From: DATAYF01 sp036272735
Lineage (GTDB): Bacteria; Chloroflexota; Ktedonobacteria; Ktedonobacterales; Ktedonobacteraceae
Reading direction: 5' to 3'
Length of the DNA: 10,188 nt
NCBI GenBank assembly: GCA_036272735.1
Contig: DATAYF010000598.1
Coordinates: 1 to 10,188, forward strand
The notes beneath the pieces were generated by a model, which worked only from the letters and a program-made list of their open reading frames with translations, was not told the DNA's origin and ran no database searches. Positions 1 through 5,971 of this stretch are shown one piece after another (the first letter of the stretch is position 1; each line of letters starts with the position of its first letter). The position numbers and the translations under genes are program-made.

Positions 1-291
1 GCATTTCTGGGCTACAATCCGATGGCAACGCTGATCCCACACGCGGCCCTGCTAAAATTACCGGCCGCCAATCAAGCACTGCTGCTTGGAAAGAGCTTCT
101 TCCCCAATACCATTGGTAATCCATTCATGGTTGGTCTGCACGCGGTCTTCTACCTCTCGGTGGTAATGTGCCTGGTTGCGGCGATAGCCTCGTTGCTACG
201 TGGCAAACGCTATATCCACGGGCAGGAAGCTAGCGGGGAACTAACGCTATCAGAAAATCAATTAACCGGGCAGGCTGTGGGTGGAGAATAG
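1..291 (+). CDS. C-terminal end of a DHA2-type MFS drug-efflux transporter (5' truncated by window)
   Basis: The reading frame is open from base 1 to a TAG at 289-291, giving 96 residues of a protein that starts outside the window. It contains a soluble or loop part (GYNPMATLIPHAALLKLPAANQALLLGKS split by the window's start) and then one clear membrane helix, around FYLSVVMCLVAAIASLLRG. A charged cytoplasmic tail ends in GGE. This matches the last loop and TM14 of EmrB/QacA-type (DHA2) proton-driven multidrug exporters. The internal ATG at 22 is not the real start, because coding sense continues upstream of it. The gene ends 16 bases before a hairpin that belongs to a decayed tnpB element, so the element may have inserted next to the stop or replaced the last codons and the native terminator. 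The family call rests on the last helix and loop only; substrate unknown. Confidence 0.72.
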   Translation, partial: AFLGYNPMATLIPHAALLKLPAANQALLLGKSFFPNTIGNPFMVGLHAVFYLSVVMCLVAAIASLLRGKRYIHGQEASGELTLSENQLTGQAVGGE

Positions 292-987
292 TGCGTTTCT
301 GAGACCTCCCCGGCATAAATACGGCGGGGGTTCCTGTTGATCACCCAACGCTGCCGATCGGATCCGAGGAGACAACCGGCTCTTGGTGGGGATAGGCCCA
401 GACTTGTGAGCCGACGCACTCCGGCACGGGCAGCTTTGCCAGAAGCCGACACGCCCATGCTTCGGGGGAATGGCTCCCCCGCGTTTGCACGTTGTTGCAG
501 ATCCTCCATCACGGCTCGCAGGCGCGGCTCCGCACCTTCCCAGACGTGCTGGGTGATAGAGGGGGTTGTTTGCTCCGGTTCCAGGTGGGAAAGCCGAGAA
601 GGCCGAATACAGATCACGCTGCACTGGTCCCAACCCGCACTCACAACGGTGCCGACGCTCAGATCGTGGCTTCTTGTGATACTGCCCACACCGATGGCAA
701 TATTGAGACAGTTTGGTCTGGTAGGCGGAAACTTCGTGCAGCGTGCCGCCAGTTTTTGCAACTCTGCGGGCCAAATGCGCTACAAACACCCCTGTAGAGC
801 GAAGTCCGATGCTTCGACCATACTGCTTCTGTCATCCTTTGAACGAGGTTTTCTCTCTATTGATCGTGATGCCCACCGAAGCTATGCGATGAGCCAGGTG
901 TCCATGCAAACTTTTGCGGTGAGCAGCCAGCCTTCTTTCGGTAGTGGCGTGTTGTCGCCTGGTCGCCTGGTATCGTTTAGCGGAGCA
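292..987 (-). pseudogene. tnpB: Decayed tnpB (IS200/IS605 family RNA-guided nuclease), frameshifted and N-terminally lost
   Basis: Reading minus from 987, one frame gives ERRLAAHRKSLHG, then HLAHRIASVG, a TGA at 832-834 where relatives typically have Trp (FKG-stop-QKQYGRSIGLRS), then LARRVAKTGGTLHEV and a zinc ribbon CHRCGQYHKKPRSERRHRCECG. CGLGPVQRDLYSAF follows and carries the RuvC-III aspartate. The sense then moves to another frame near 575-590, continuing EPEQTTPSITQHVWEGAEPR and a long Arg/Ser/Gly-rich tail. The N-terminal half, with the RuvC-I and RuvC-II acidic residues, is not recognisable. TnpB is the omega-RNA-guided nuclease of IS200/IS605 elements; this copy has at least one stop and one frameshift and cannot make a full protein. 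Boundaries are approximate. No tnpA is visible. The call rests on motif recognition by eye. Confidence 0.82.
308..329 (-). repeat. Hairpin at the 3' end of the tnpB relic (possible IS200/IS605 right-end / omega-RNA hairpin)
   Basis: On minus the 22 bases fold as CCCCGCCG - TATTTA - TGCCGGGG, with seven pairs (one of them G-T) and one C-C mismatch. It lies where the tnpB reading frame runs out, 16 bases from the MFS stop codon. Subterminal hairpins at the right end are typical of IS200/IS605 elements, and the omega-RNA of TnpB overlaps this region. I see the hairpin directly; its role is inferred. Confidence 0.5.
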
Positions 988-1104
988 TCAAGCGGAAACC
1001 AGAAGGCATGGAGGCATCGGAACAACGAACAATCCGCAAGTCCTTTTTCAAATGGTCATCGACGCTATTCAGCAGAATTAAGATTGATCTGTAGCGTCGG
1101 CTTC

Positions 1105-1857
1105 TCACGGCTGTACTATCGTGATGCCGAGCGCACGATAGGGGGCAAGCACATCGTCGGCAACTGATTGTTCGGTTACTAAATGGGTCAGATCTTGCAG
1201 CGGGCCAACGACATAGGAATCGGCTGTCGTCAGTTTTTCAGCCGAGGCGAGCGCGGCCACCTCGGCGGAACATTCGATCATGGTACGCTTGGTATAGACC
1301 TCGTCGAGATCGGGTATGCTGATGCCAACTTCGGGATGCAGGCTACACACGCCAAGGAAACAGAGATCGGCCCGAAATGAGCGCAGAGCCGTCACCGTCT
1401 CGACGCCAACCGTTACCAGCGCCTCTTTTGCCAGACGACCACCCAGCAGAAGCAACTCGACATAGGGATGTTCGGAAAGGGCCACCGCGAGCGGCGGGCT
1501 ATTCGTAATCACCGTTGCATGCAGGTCGGTGGGGAAATGGTGCGCAACCTGAATGGTGGTCGTGCCGCCATCCATGACAATAACCTGCCCATTGCGCACG
1601 AGACGGAGCGCGGCGCGGGCAATCTCGGCCTTGGCAGACAATGCCTGGTCCTGGCGCACCGCGTAAGACAGCACCGGCGTACGCAGCAGTGCCCCACCGT
1701 GTACGCGCTGGATCATGCTCATATCTGCCAGGTCCTGCAAATCGCGGCGCACCGTGTCCTCAGACACATGCAACTCCGTACATAGCGCCGAGGCCAAAAC
1801 CTTGCCCTCACGGCGCAAACGCTCAAGGATATGCTGCTGGCGTTCCTCTTTTAGCAT
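1105..1857 (-). CDS. DeoR-family transcriptional repressor
   Basis: A 250-residue protein of normal length for the DeoR/GlpR family. Residues 1-57 form the winged helix-turn-helix: LKEERQQHILERL, the recognition helix VSEDTVRRDLQDL (31-43) and the wing motif RVHGGAL (51-57). The rest is the sugar-phosphate sensor fold (DeoRC): KAEIARAALRLV near 76-88, MDGGTTTIQVA (95-105), ITNSPPLAVAL (117-127) and LLLLGG (135-140). The ATG at 1855-1857 is preferred over an in-frame upstream start at 1887 because AGGAG lies 7-8 bases before it and because the alignment starts there. These proteins normally repress adjacent catabolic genes until a phosphorylated sugar or related metabolite binds. It diverges from a transporter gene, and a repeated 16-mer sits in both promoters of the shared region, so autoregulation plus control of the transporter operon is the likely role. 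The ligand cannot be read from the sequence. Confidence 0.93.
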   Translation of the reverse strand: MLKEERQQHILERLRREGKVLASALCTELHVSEDTVRRDLQDLADMSMIQRVHGGALLRTPVLSYAVRQDQALSAKAEIARAALRLVRNGQVIVMDGGTTTIQVAHHFPTDLHATVITNSPPLAVALSEHPYVELLLLGGRLAKEALVTVGVETVTALRSFRADLCFLGVCSLHPEVGISIPDLDEVYTKRTMIECSAEVAALASAEKLTTADSYVVGPLQDLTHLVTEQSVADDVLAPYRALGITIVQP

Positions 1858-1880
1858 AATCACTCTCCTCTGCATCGGTC

Positions 1881-1909
1881 TTGACATTGCGTTATTTTGC
1901 GTTTATGCT
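1881..1909 (+). promoter_or_regulatory. Sigma70-like promoter for the MFS/peptidase unit with operator repeat in its spacer
   Basis: TTGACA at 1881-1886 matches the -35 consensus exactly. TATGCT at 1904-1909 is a fair -10, with 17 bases between them. The expected start point is about 1916, giving a leader of roughly 75 bases to the ATG at 1992. The spacer is filled by TGCGTTATTTTGCGTT (1888-1903), a sequence repeated at 1929-1944. A regulator bound there would block RNA polymerase. Promoter elements were read by eye. Confidence 0.65.
1888..1903 (+). promoter_or_regulatory. Operator candidate, copy 1 (16-mer direct repeat)
   Basis: TGCGTTATTTTGCGTT. Copy 2 at 1929-1944 is TGCGGTATTTTGCGTT, with one difference in 16. 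Each copy contains two TGCG(G/T)T-like words 10 bases apart, suiting a regulator that contacts successive major grooves. The copies are 41 bases apart, about four helical turns, so proteins bound at both would lie on the same face of the DNA. The likely binder is the adjacent DeoR protein; this is inferred from position. Confidence 0.6.
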
Positions 1910-1921
1910 CTTGATAGATGC

Positions 1922-1951
1922 AGTATAATGCGGTATTTTGCGTTGTGTCAA
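1922..1951 (-). promoter_or_regulatory. Sigma70-like promoter for the DeoR gene with the second operator repeat in its spacer
   Basis: On minus, TTGACA (plus 1951-1946) is followed after 18 bases by TATACT (plus 1927-1922), a near-consensus promoter pointing at the repressor gene. The leader would be about 55-60 bases. The spacer contains the second copy of the 16-mer (plus 1929-1944). This promoter and the plus-strand one face away from each other and share the interval 1881-1951, so the two start sites and both repeats lie within about 70 bases. Confidence 0.65.
1929..1944 (+). promoter_or_regulatory. Operator candidate, copy 2 (16-mer direct repeat)
   Basis: TGCGGTATTTTGCGTT, the second copy of the repeat at 1888-1903 in the same orientation. 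It fills the spacer of the minus-strand promoter of the repressor gene, and also lies just downstream of the expected start of the plus-strand transcript, where it could act as a roadblock. Confidence 0.6.
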
Positions 1952-1991
1952 TAGACCAACGATGGACCAGTAATGCAGATTGGATGCAACC

Positions 1992-3218
1992 ATGGATGTC
2001 ACAGCAAAGCGCCAGGAGACGCAAACCCATCGGGCACCACACATGGAGATTGGGCTATCCTTTTTCGCCTTTATCTTGATCGGTGCCAACGATGGAGCGC
2101 TTGGAGTGCTACTACCAAGCTTACGAGCGCATTATCATATCGATGACGCCACCATCGGCCTGGTTTTCTTCGCCAGCGCGATTGGTTATCTGCTCTCATC
2201 GTTCAACAACGGCCCCATCATCGAGCGACTGGGCAATCGTCGCGCATTAATGCTCGGCTCGGCGCTATTTGTCGTTACGGCGGTAGGGATCAGCTTCATG
2301 CCGCCCTTCCCACTCTTGCTCATCATCATGTTGTTTCTGGGCGCGGCGGTAGCCTCACTCGATGCAGGTTTGAACGCGTATATCGCCAGCCTGCCCAATA
2401 ACACCACCTGGCTCAACTACCTGCACGCGTTTTACGGCGTGGGGGCGTGGCTGGGTCCGGCGCTGGCATCGATCCTGCTGGCCCTGAGTTGGGGCTGGAA
2501 CCATGTATACCTGATCTGGGCAGGTGTCAGCCTGCTTGTGCTCATCGGACTGCTCACGATATTCAAACAGCAACCGAGCCGACAACGCGTTGAGGGAGAA
2601 AAGCAAGGCCACCTGATGGTCATGACACTCAAGCTGCGCGTGGTGTGGCTGGCGGCCATCCTTTTACTTTTCTATACAGGGACAGAAGTCAGCATAGGAA
2701 GTTGGAGCTACACCTTGTTGACGGAGGGCCGACACGGAGCGCCACTGATCTCAGGGTGGATCGTCAGTGGTTACTGGTTGGGCCTGACGCTAGGGCGCGT
2801 GGCGCTTGGTCACGTGGCGCAAAAAGTGGGGCAGGCGCGGCTCATTCAGGCTTCTTTGCTCGTGGTTATCTTAGGGTTGCTGCTGGTCTGGTTCGCGCCA
2901 GTGGAGGCGGTGTCGGCTGTTGGACTCTTTATCACCGGTTTCGGGCTGGGTCCCATCTTCCCGACCGTCATCGCGCTGACGTCCACGCTGGTCAGTGCGC
3001 GTATCTTGCCAGCGGCGGTCGGATTTCTGGCAAGCTTTGCCAGCGCCGGAGCTTCGTTGTTCTCCTGGTTGGCGGGCAACATTGCGCAACACATCAGTTT
3101 GTCGGCCCTGCTGCCCTACGAGATTGCGCTCACCCTGTGCATGATCGTGCTCTGGATTATGCTGCCCAAGCGGCCGGTAAATACCAGTTCAGGTTATGAT
3201 ACAATGCCACAAAAATAG
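1992..3218 (+). CDS. MFS transporter, sugar/FHS-like, 12 membrane segments
   Basis: A 408-residue integral membrane protein, the usual size for 12-TM MFS carriers. Visible landmarks: first helix GLSFFAFILIGANDGALGVL (21-40); motif-A-like NGPIIERLGNRRALMLG (73-89) between TM2 and TM3; DAGLNAYIA (124-132) and LNYLHAFYGVGAWLGP (141-156), which resemble fucose/glucose-type (FHS) and other sugar-like MFS permeases; a central loop rich in charge (about 192-212); and GFGLGPIFPTVIAL (316-329) in the second half. The ORF can also start at a TTG at 1980 or at an ATG at 2043; none has a good ribosome-binding site. I chose ATG 1992 because it precedes the first helix with a short soluble tail. It is the first gene of the plus unit, divergent from the DeoR gene, and the isoaspartyl peptidase follows after 92 bases. 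It probably imports or exports the compound sensed by that regulator. Substrate is not identifiable; sugar or small peptide are the two readings. Confidence 0.88.
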   Translation: MDVTAKRQETQTHRAPHMEIGLSFFAFILIGANDGALGVLLPSLRAHYHIDDATIGLVFFASAIGYLLSSFNNGPIIERLGNRRALMLGSALFVVTAVGISFMPPFPLLLIIMLFLGAAVASLDAGLNAYIASLPNNTTWLNYLHAFYGVGAWLGPALASILLALSWGWNHVYLIWAGVSLLVLIGLLTIFKQQPSRQRVEGEKQGHLMVMTLKLRVVWLAAILLLFYTGTEVSIGSWSYTLLTEGRHGAPLISGWIVSGYWLGLTLGRVALGHVAQKVGQARLIQASLLVVILGLLLVWFAPVEAVSAVGLFITGFGLGPIFPTVIALTSTLVSARILPAAVGFLASFASAGASLFSWLAGNIAQHISLSALLPYEIALTLCMIVLWIMLPKRPVNTSSGYDTMPQK

Positions 3219-3231
3219 ATAATAAGTTATG

Positions 3232-3284
3232 GTGCATAGATGATCATTGATGGACCGGCGGGCCATCAATGATCATCTATGCAC
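3232..3284. repeat. 22-bp perfect inverted repeat (53-bp hairpin) between transporter and peptidase genes
   Basis: Left arm 3232-3253 and right arm 3263-3284 are perfect reverse complements over 22 bases. The 9-base loop is ACCGGCGGG. Each arm contains the self-complementary ATGATCAT. It starts 13 bases after the transporter stop and ends 10 bases before the AGAGGAG that serves the peptidase gene. No T-run follows on plus, so it is not a standard intrinsic terminator. It could be a processing or stability hairpin that sets different levels of the two products, a large operator, or a tiny palindromic insertion. Confidence 0.9.
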
Positions 3285-3294
3285 AAAGGAAAGA

Positions 3295-3301
3295 AGAGGA
3301 G
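3295..3301 (+). promoter_or_regulatory. Ribosome-binding site that fixes the peptidase start
   Basis: AGAGGAG with 9 bases to the ATG at 3311. It rules against the in-frame ATG at 3269, which lies inside the right arm of the inverted repeat and has no ribosome-binding site. Confidence 0.8.
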
Positions 3302-3310
3302 CATCGCACT

Positions 3311-4198
3311 ATGTCAATCGCGATTGTTGTACACGGCGGGGCGGGGAATATCGACCCGGCACGCGTAGAAACGGCCGAGCAAGGCTGCAAGGAGGCCGCA
3401 CTGCTCGGCTGGCACGTACTACAGGCCGGGGGCAGTGCGTTGGAGGCGGTAGAGACGGCGGTGCAGGCGCTTGAAAACAACCCGAACTACAATGCTGGTA
3501 CAGGCGCTTGCTTGACCTCCGATGGTAGGATCGAGCTGGACGCGGGCGTGATGGAGGGGAGCAGCCTGAACGTGGGGGCCATCGCGGGCGTTGAGTTGAT
3601 CAAAAATCCTATTGCACTGGCGCGCAAGGTATTTGATAGCGAGCACGTGCTGCTTGTCGGCAAGGGAGCGCAGCTATTTGCGCAGGAGCAGGGCATCGCA
3701 CTATGCACCCTGGAAGAACTGATCACGGAACGGCAATATGCGCACTGGAAGCGGACGCAAGCGGCACGCGCTGAGCAGCAATCTTCTCAATCCAGGCATG
3801 GCACCGTGGGGGCAGTCGCACTCGATAGCGCCGGAGTGCTCGCCTCGGCCACTTCTACCGGAGGCATGCACAACAAACGTCCAGGGCGCGTCGGCGATTC
3901 GCCGCTCGTCGGTAGCGGCTTCTATGCCGATGAACACGCGGCTATTTCGTGTACAGGCGATGGCGAAGATTTCACGCGTCTCTTGATTGCCAAGCGTGCC
4001 GCCGATTTTGTCGCCGCTGGCATGCAGGCACGCGACGCGGCACAGGCGGCTATTGCCGTCCTGGGAGCGAAAGCCAGGGGGACAGGTGGCCTCATTATTG
4101 TCGACCACCAGAGCAACGTCGGGTTTGCCTGGAATAGCGCGCAGATGGCCCACGCCTACCTGTATGGGGATATGCAAGAACCGAGCGCGGGCGTATAA
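3311..4198 (+). CDS. Isoaspartyl peptidase / type 2 L-asparaginase (Ntn hydrolase, peptidase family T2)
   Basis: A 295-residue proenzyme, close to the usual length for bacterial IaaA-type enzymes. Family marks: VVHGGAGNI (6-14), GGSALEAVETAVQALENNP (40-58) and NYNAGTGACLTSDG (59-72) with the glycine-rich loop; HGTVGAVALD (163-172), where Thr165 should be the residue freed by autocleavage and act as nucleophile; TSTGGMHNKRPGRVGDSPL (181-199); GSGFYAD (201-207); and CTGDGE (214-219), which bind the substrate carboxylates. The precursor cleaves itself between Gly164 and Thr165 into alpha and beta chains. Known members hydrolyse beta-aspartyl dipeptides and often L-asparagine in the cytoplasm. 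It follows the MFS gene on the same strand and is probably cotranscribed, with the 53-bp hairpin between them. All expected catalytic motifs are present, so it looks functional. Whether peptidase or asparaginase activity dominates cannot be told from the sequence. Confidence 0.95.
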   Translation: MSIAIVVHGGAGNIDPARVETAEQGCKEAALLGWHVLQAGGSALEAVETAVQALENNPNYNAGTGACLTSDGRIELDAGVMEGSSLNVGAIAGVELIKNPIALARKVFDSEHVLLVGKGAQLFAQEQGIALCTLEELITERQYAHWKRTQAARAEQQSSQSRHGTVGAVALDSAGVLASATSTGGMHNKRPGRVGDSPLVGSGFYADEHAAISCTGDGEDFTRLLIAKRAADFVAAGMQARDAAQAAIAVLGAKARGTGGLIIVDHQSNVGFAWNSAQMAHAYLYGDMQEPSAGV

Positions 4199-4223
4199 AA
4201 CGTTCGAAAAATTACATAATAAA

Positions 4224-4236
4224 ACGCGGCCCGCGT
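4224..4236 (-). terminator. Weak terminator candidate for the DUF72 gene
   Basis: Read on minus, ACGCGGGCCGCGT is followed by TTTATTATGTAATTTTT, a short GC palindrome with a T-rich tail, about 40 bases past the DUF72 stop. A realistic fold has only four or five pairs and a small loop, so the call is weak. No comparable structure is seen for the plus-strand peptidase gene in this 76-base convergent gap. Confidence 0.35.
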
Positions 4237-4274
4237 CAAGGGCTTGTTTCTGTTCTCGATAGCGAGGAAAAGAG

Positions 4275-5030
4275 TCAGGTTGGTTGTACGGCCACAGGTC
4301 CTAGAAGGTCCCGAAGCTGAAGCGCATTGCGTATTGCATATCCATCGAGATCATTGTTGAAGTAGACATAGATCTCACGACCTTCTACCGCATCGGCGGC
4401 AAGTCGTTTGGCCCAGAAGTCTAGTTCAGCATCGGATAGGCCGATACCCTGCTCTCCATTATGGACACGTACATAACCGAATGGACCAATTGTTGGTAGA
4501 TCAAGTGGAGTCGGAAGAGAGCCACCGATACCAATAACCAGCGTGCACGCAGCCTCATCTAAAATATGGCGAAGTGTTTGAAAGTTCTCAGGTTGGAACC
4601 ACGTAGGGTCACGGAACTCGAAGGCTGTCTGTTGATCCTTTGGCAAGTGCGAGATGAACTCTTCCAGCCGACGAGGGTTAGCTCGCCAACGCGGGGGAAG
4701 CTGATAGAGGAAAGGACCAAGATGCTGGCGCAATGGTCTTGCAGCATCCAAAAGCCGAGCGATCCCCTCCTCCGCGTTGAGCAACTTCTTTATGTGGGTG
4801 AGATATCGGCTAGCCTTCACTGCGAAAAGGAAATGAGGATGTTGTTCGACCTGCTGCGCCCACGTGCGGAACTGGTCGCTTGTTGGCAGACGGTAGAAGC
4901 TTCTATTGATCTCAACTGTTGGGAAGTAGCGAGCATAGTAGGGTAACTGCTCATGGATGGGCAGGGTAGGAGGATAGAAGCGACCAACCCAATGTGGATA
5001 GACCCATCCCGAAGTCCCAATCCAAATCAT
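4275..5030 (-). CDS. DUF72 family protein (YecE-like TIM barrel)
   Basis: A 251-residue cytoplasmic protein of normal length for DUF72. Motifs in order: IWIGTSGW (2-9), VEINRSFYRLP (39-49), KASRYLTH (72-79), LGPFLYQLPP (104-113), FEFRDPTWF (137-145), YVRVHNG (186-192) and YVYFNND (221-227). These are the strand ends that line the barrel pocket in this family. The biochemical function of DUF72 proteins is not settled. An in-frame GTG at 5042 would add four residues. I prefer the ATG at 5028-5030 because the conserved sequence begins straight after it, but neither start has a clear ribosome-binding site. The gene converges with the peptidase gene and has no functional partner nearby, so context does not help. 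Confidence 0.92.
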   Translation of the reverse strand: MIWIGTSGWVYPHWVGRFYPPTLPIHEQLPYYARYFPTVEINRSFYRLPTSDQFRTWAQQVEQHPHFLFAVKASRYLTHIKKLLNAEEGIARLLDAARPLRQHLGPFLYQLPPRWRANPRRLEEFISHLPKDQQTAFEFRDPTWFQPENFQTLRHILDEAACTLVIGIGGSLPTPLDLPTIGPFGYVRVHNGEQGIGLSDAELDFWAKRLAADAVEGREIYVYFNNDLDGYAIRNALQLRDLLGPVAVQPT

Positions 5031-5329
5031 ACTTTTTTGCACAATCCGTGGCCTGTGGAAGGTGATATCGTCAACAAGGAAGGAGTATCATCTTCCATAT
5101 GTCACTTTTATGGTGATTTGACTTTTATGAATTTATCTTCTATGAATACTCTTACTCCTGGAAGACGCTTGTTCTTGTGCTGATACCATTATAAGTAATT
5201 GCAAGGCGACGTTGCAAACAGCACAATAGCTTTCCCAGGCTTCGCACACAGTGGTAGAAAAGGGAAACTATATAGCTGCCGAAGGCGCCATGAAAGCGCT
5301 CACAATCGAAGAGCATAGACACACGTGCC
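5031..5329. other. Gap without a recognisable gene
   Basis: This is the upstream flank of the DUF72 gene. It is AT-rich at 5080-5150, with two copies of ACTTTTATG about 20 bases apart and a 7-bp inverted pair AGGAGTA (5081-5087) / TACTCCT (5153-5159). I find no convincing promoter for the DUF72 gene. A minus reading frame continues from the YD-repeat remnant to 5152, but its residues after about 5330 no longer look like that family. Confidence 0.5.
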
Positions 5330-5590
5330 AATACCTGTTGGTCACGCCGGTGACGTTGCCCACCGCGTCGTAGGTACGGTTGTGACTGAAGATGGTGCCA
5401 GTGGACCCACTGCCACGCTGCCACGCTGCCACGCTGCCACGTTGCCAGGTCGCCTATGGGCCGCTGATCGCTGTCGTAGGTGAACTGCTCGTTTGCCAGC
5501 GCCGCTACTGGTCTGGAAGTTGAAGGCGTTGATTTGTCCAATTAGATCGGAGGCAGAGTTGCCACTGGTGGTAATTGCCCCGAAACCTCG
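5330..5590 (-). pseudogene. Fragment of an RHS/YD-repeat protein gene, frameshifted
   Basis: Minus-strand pieces in three different frames read in order as one YD-repeat protein: ITTSGNSASDLIGQINAFNF, then NEQFTYDSDQRP, then GTIFSHNRTYDAVGNVTGVT. The YD signature (FTYDSDQR; RTYDAVGNVTG) is typical of RHS and teneurin-like secreted or polymorphic-toxin proteins. Frame changes occur around 5500 and across the 8-bp tandem repeat at 5411-5450. The similarity stops abruptly near 5330. No N-terminal export signal, RHS core or toxin tip is present, so this is gene debris, not a working locus. Confidence 0.68.
5411..5450 (+). repeat. Tandem 8-bp repeat (TGCCACGC), four to five copies
   Basis: TGCCACGC occurs exactly at 5411-5418, 5419-5426 and 5427-5434, then TGCCACGT at 5435-5442 and a decayed unit to 5450. 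Eight is not a multiple of three, so every gain or loss of a unit changes the frame of the YD-repeat gene that contains it. Confidence 0.92.
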
Positions 5591-5904
5591 ACGCTTCTTA
5601 CCTTGAAACAGGCACATTTGCCCCGAATCATACACATGAGGACAACGTTTCCTGGGGAAGCCGCTCCACATCAGGCTTCTTCCATCGATATCTTGGAAAT
5701 TGGGAGGAGCATTGGAGTGAGTCGGAGCGCAATTCTCGGCTGGAAGCGATGATGGTGCGTTCCTACCGAGCGGTTCATGAAGAGGCGACCCGAGCCTCGG
5801 GGCAATTTGCATCTGGGGGCTTCCTTGGCTTTCTGTCACCCATGTGGCTGAGGCTACCGAATGAAAGGGAGATGATCCCTCATACGAAAAGATTGACGAG
5901 AGAC
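5591..5904. other. Unassigned 0.3-kb stretch
   Basis: A plus frame is open from 5575 into the Ddn-like gene and a minus frame is open across most of the same bases. Neither has a ribosome-binding site or a family motif that I recognise. Short palindromes are present, e.g. CCCGAGCCTCGGG near 5790 and GGGA-gatga-TCCC near 5870. It may be the end of another mobile element, but I cannot name it. Confidence 0.4.
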
Positions 5905-5953
5905 GCAGGCCCTTTCACACGGTATGGGAAGACGTGTGGAAGGGCCTGCTTTT
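5905..5953 (+). terminator. Strong hairpin followed by TTTT, downstream of the Ddn-like gene
   Basis: Arms 5905-5920 (GCAGGCCCTTTCACAC) and 5934-5949 (GTGTGGAAGGGCCTGC) pair over 16 positions with a single T-G pair. The loop is 13 bases and TTTT follows at 5950-5953. This fits an intrinsic terminator for plus-strand transcription, although no plus gene precedes it. Read from the minus side it begins about 23 bases after the Ddn-like stop codon but lacks a T-run, so it may act in both directions or only as a 3'-end stabiliser. Confidence 0.6.
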
Positions 5954-5971
5954 CTCTGATGTGCGCTCTCT

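Noticed and set aside
258..761. Two overlapping minus-strand open frames as separate proteins
   Set aside because: They are the two halves of one frameshifted tnpB: the zinc ribbon is in one frame and the tail in the other.
1061..1098. Inverted pair GACGCTA/TAGCGTC as a terminator of the DeoR gene
   Set aside because: Seven pairs with a 24-base loop and no T-run; likely chance or a remnant of the tnpB element's other end.
337..1167. Long plus-strand open frame of 276 codons
   Set aside because: It lies antisense to the tnpB relic and the end of the DeoR gene, has no ribosome-binding site and shows no family motif. The minus strand carries the real TnpB motifs.
3232..3284. Ordinary rho-independent terminator
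   Set aside because: The stem is unusually long and AT-balanced and is followed by AAAGGAAAG, not a T-run.
5411..5450. CRISPR array
   Set aside because: The repeat unit is 8 bp with no spacers; it is a simple tandem repeat.
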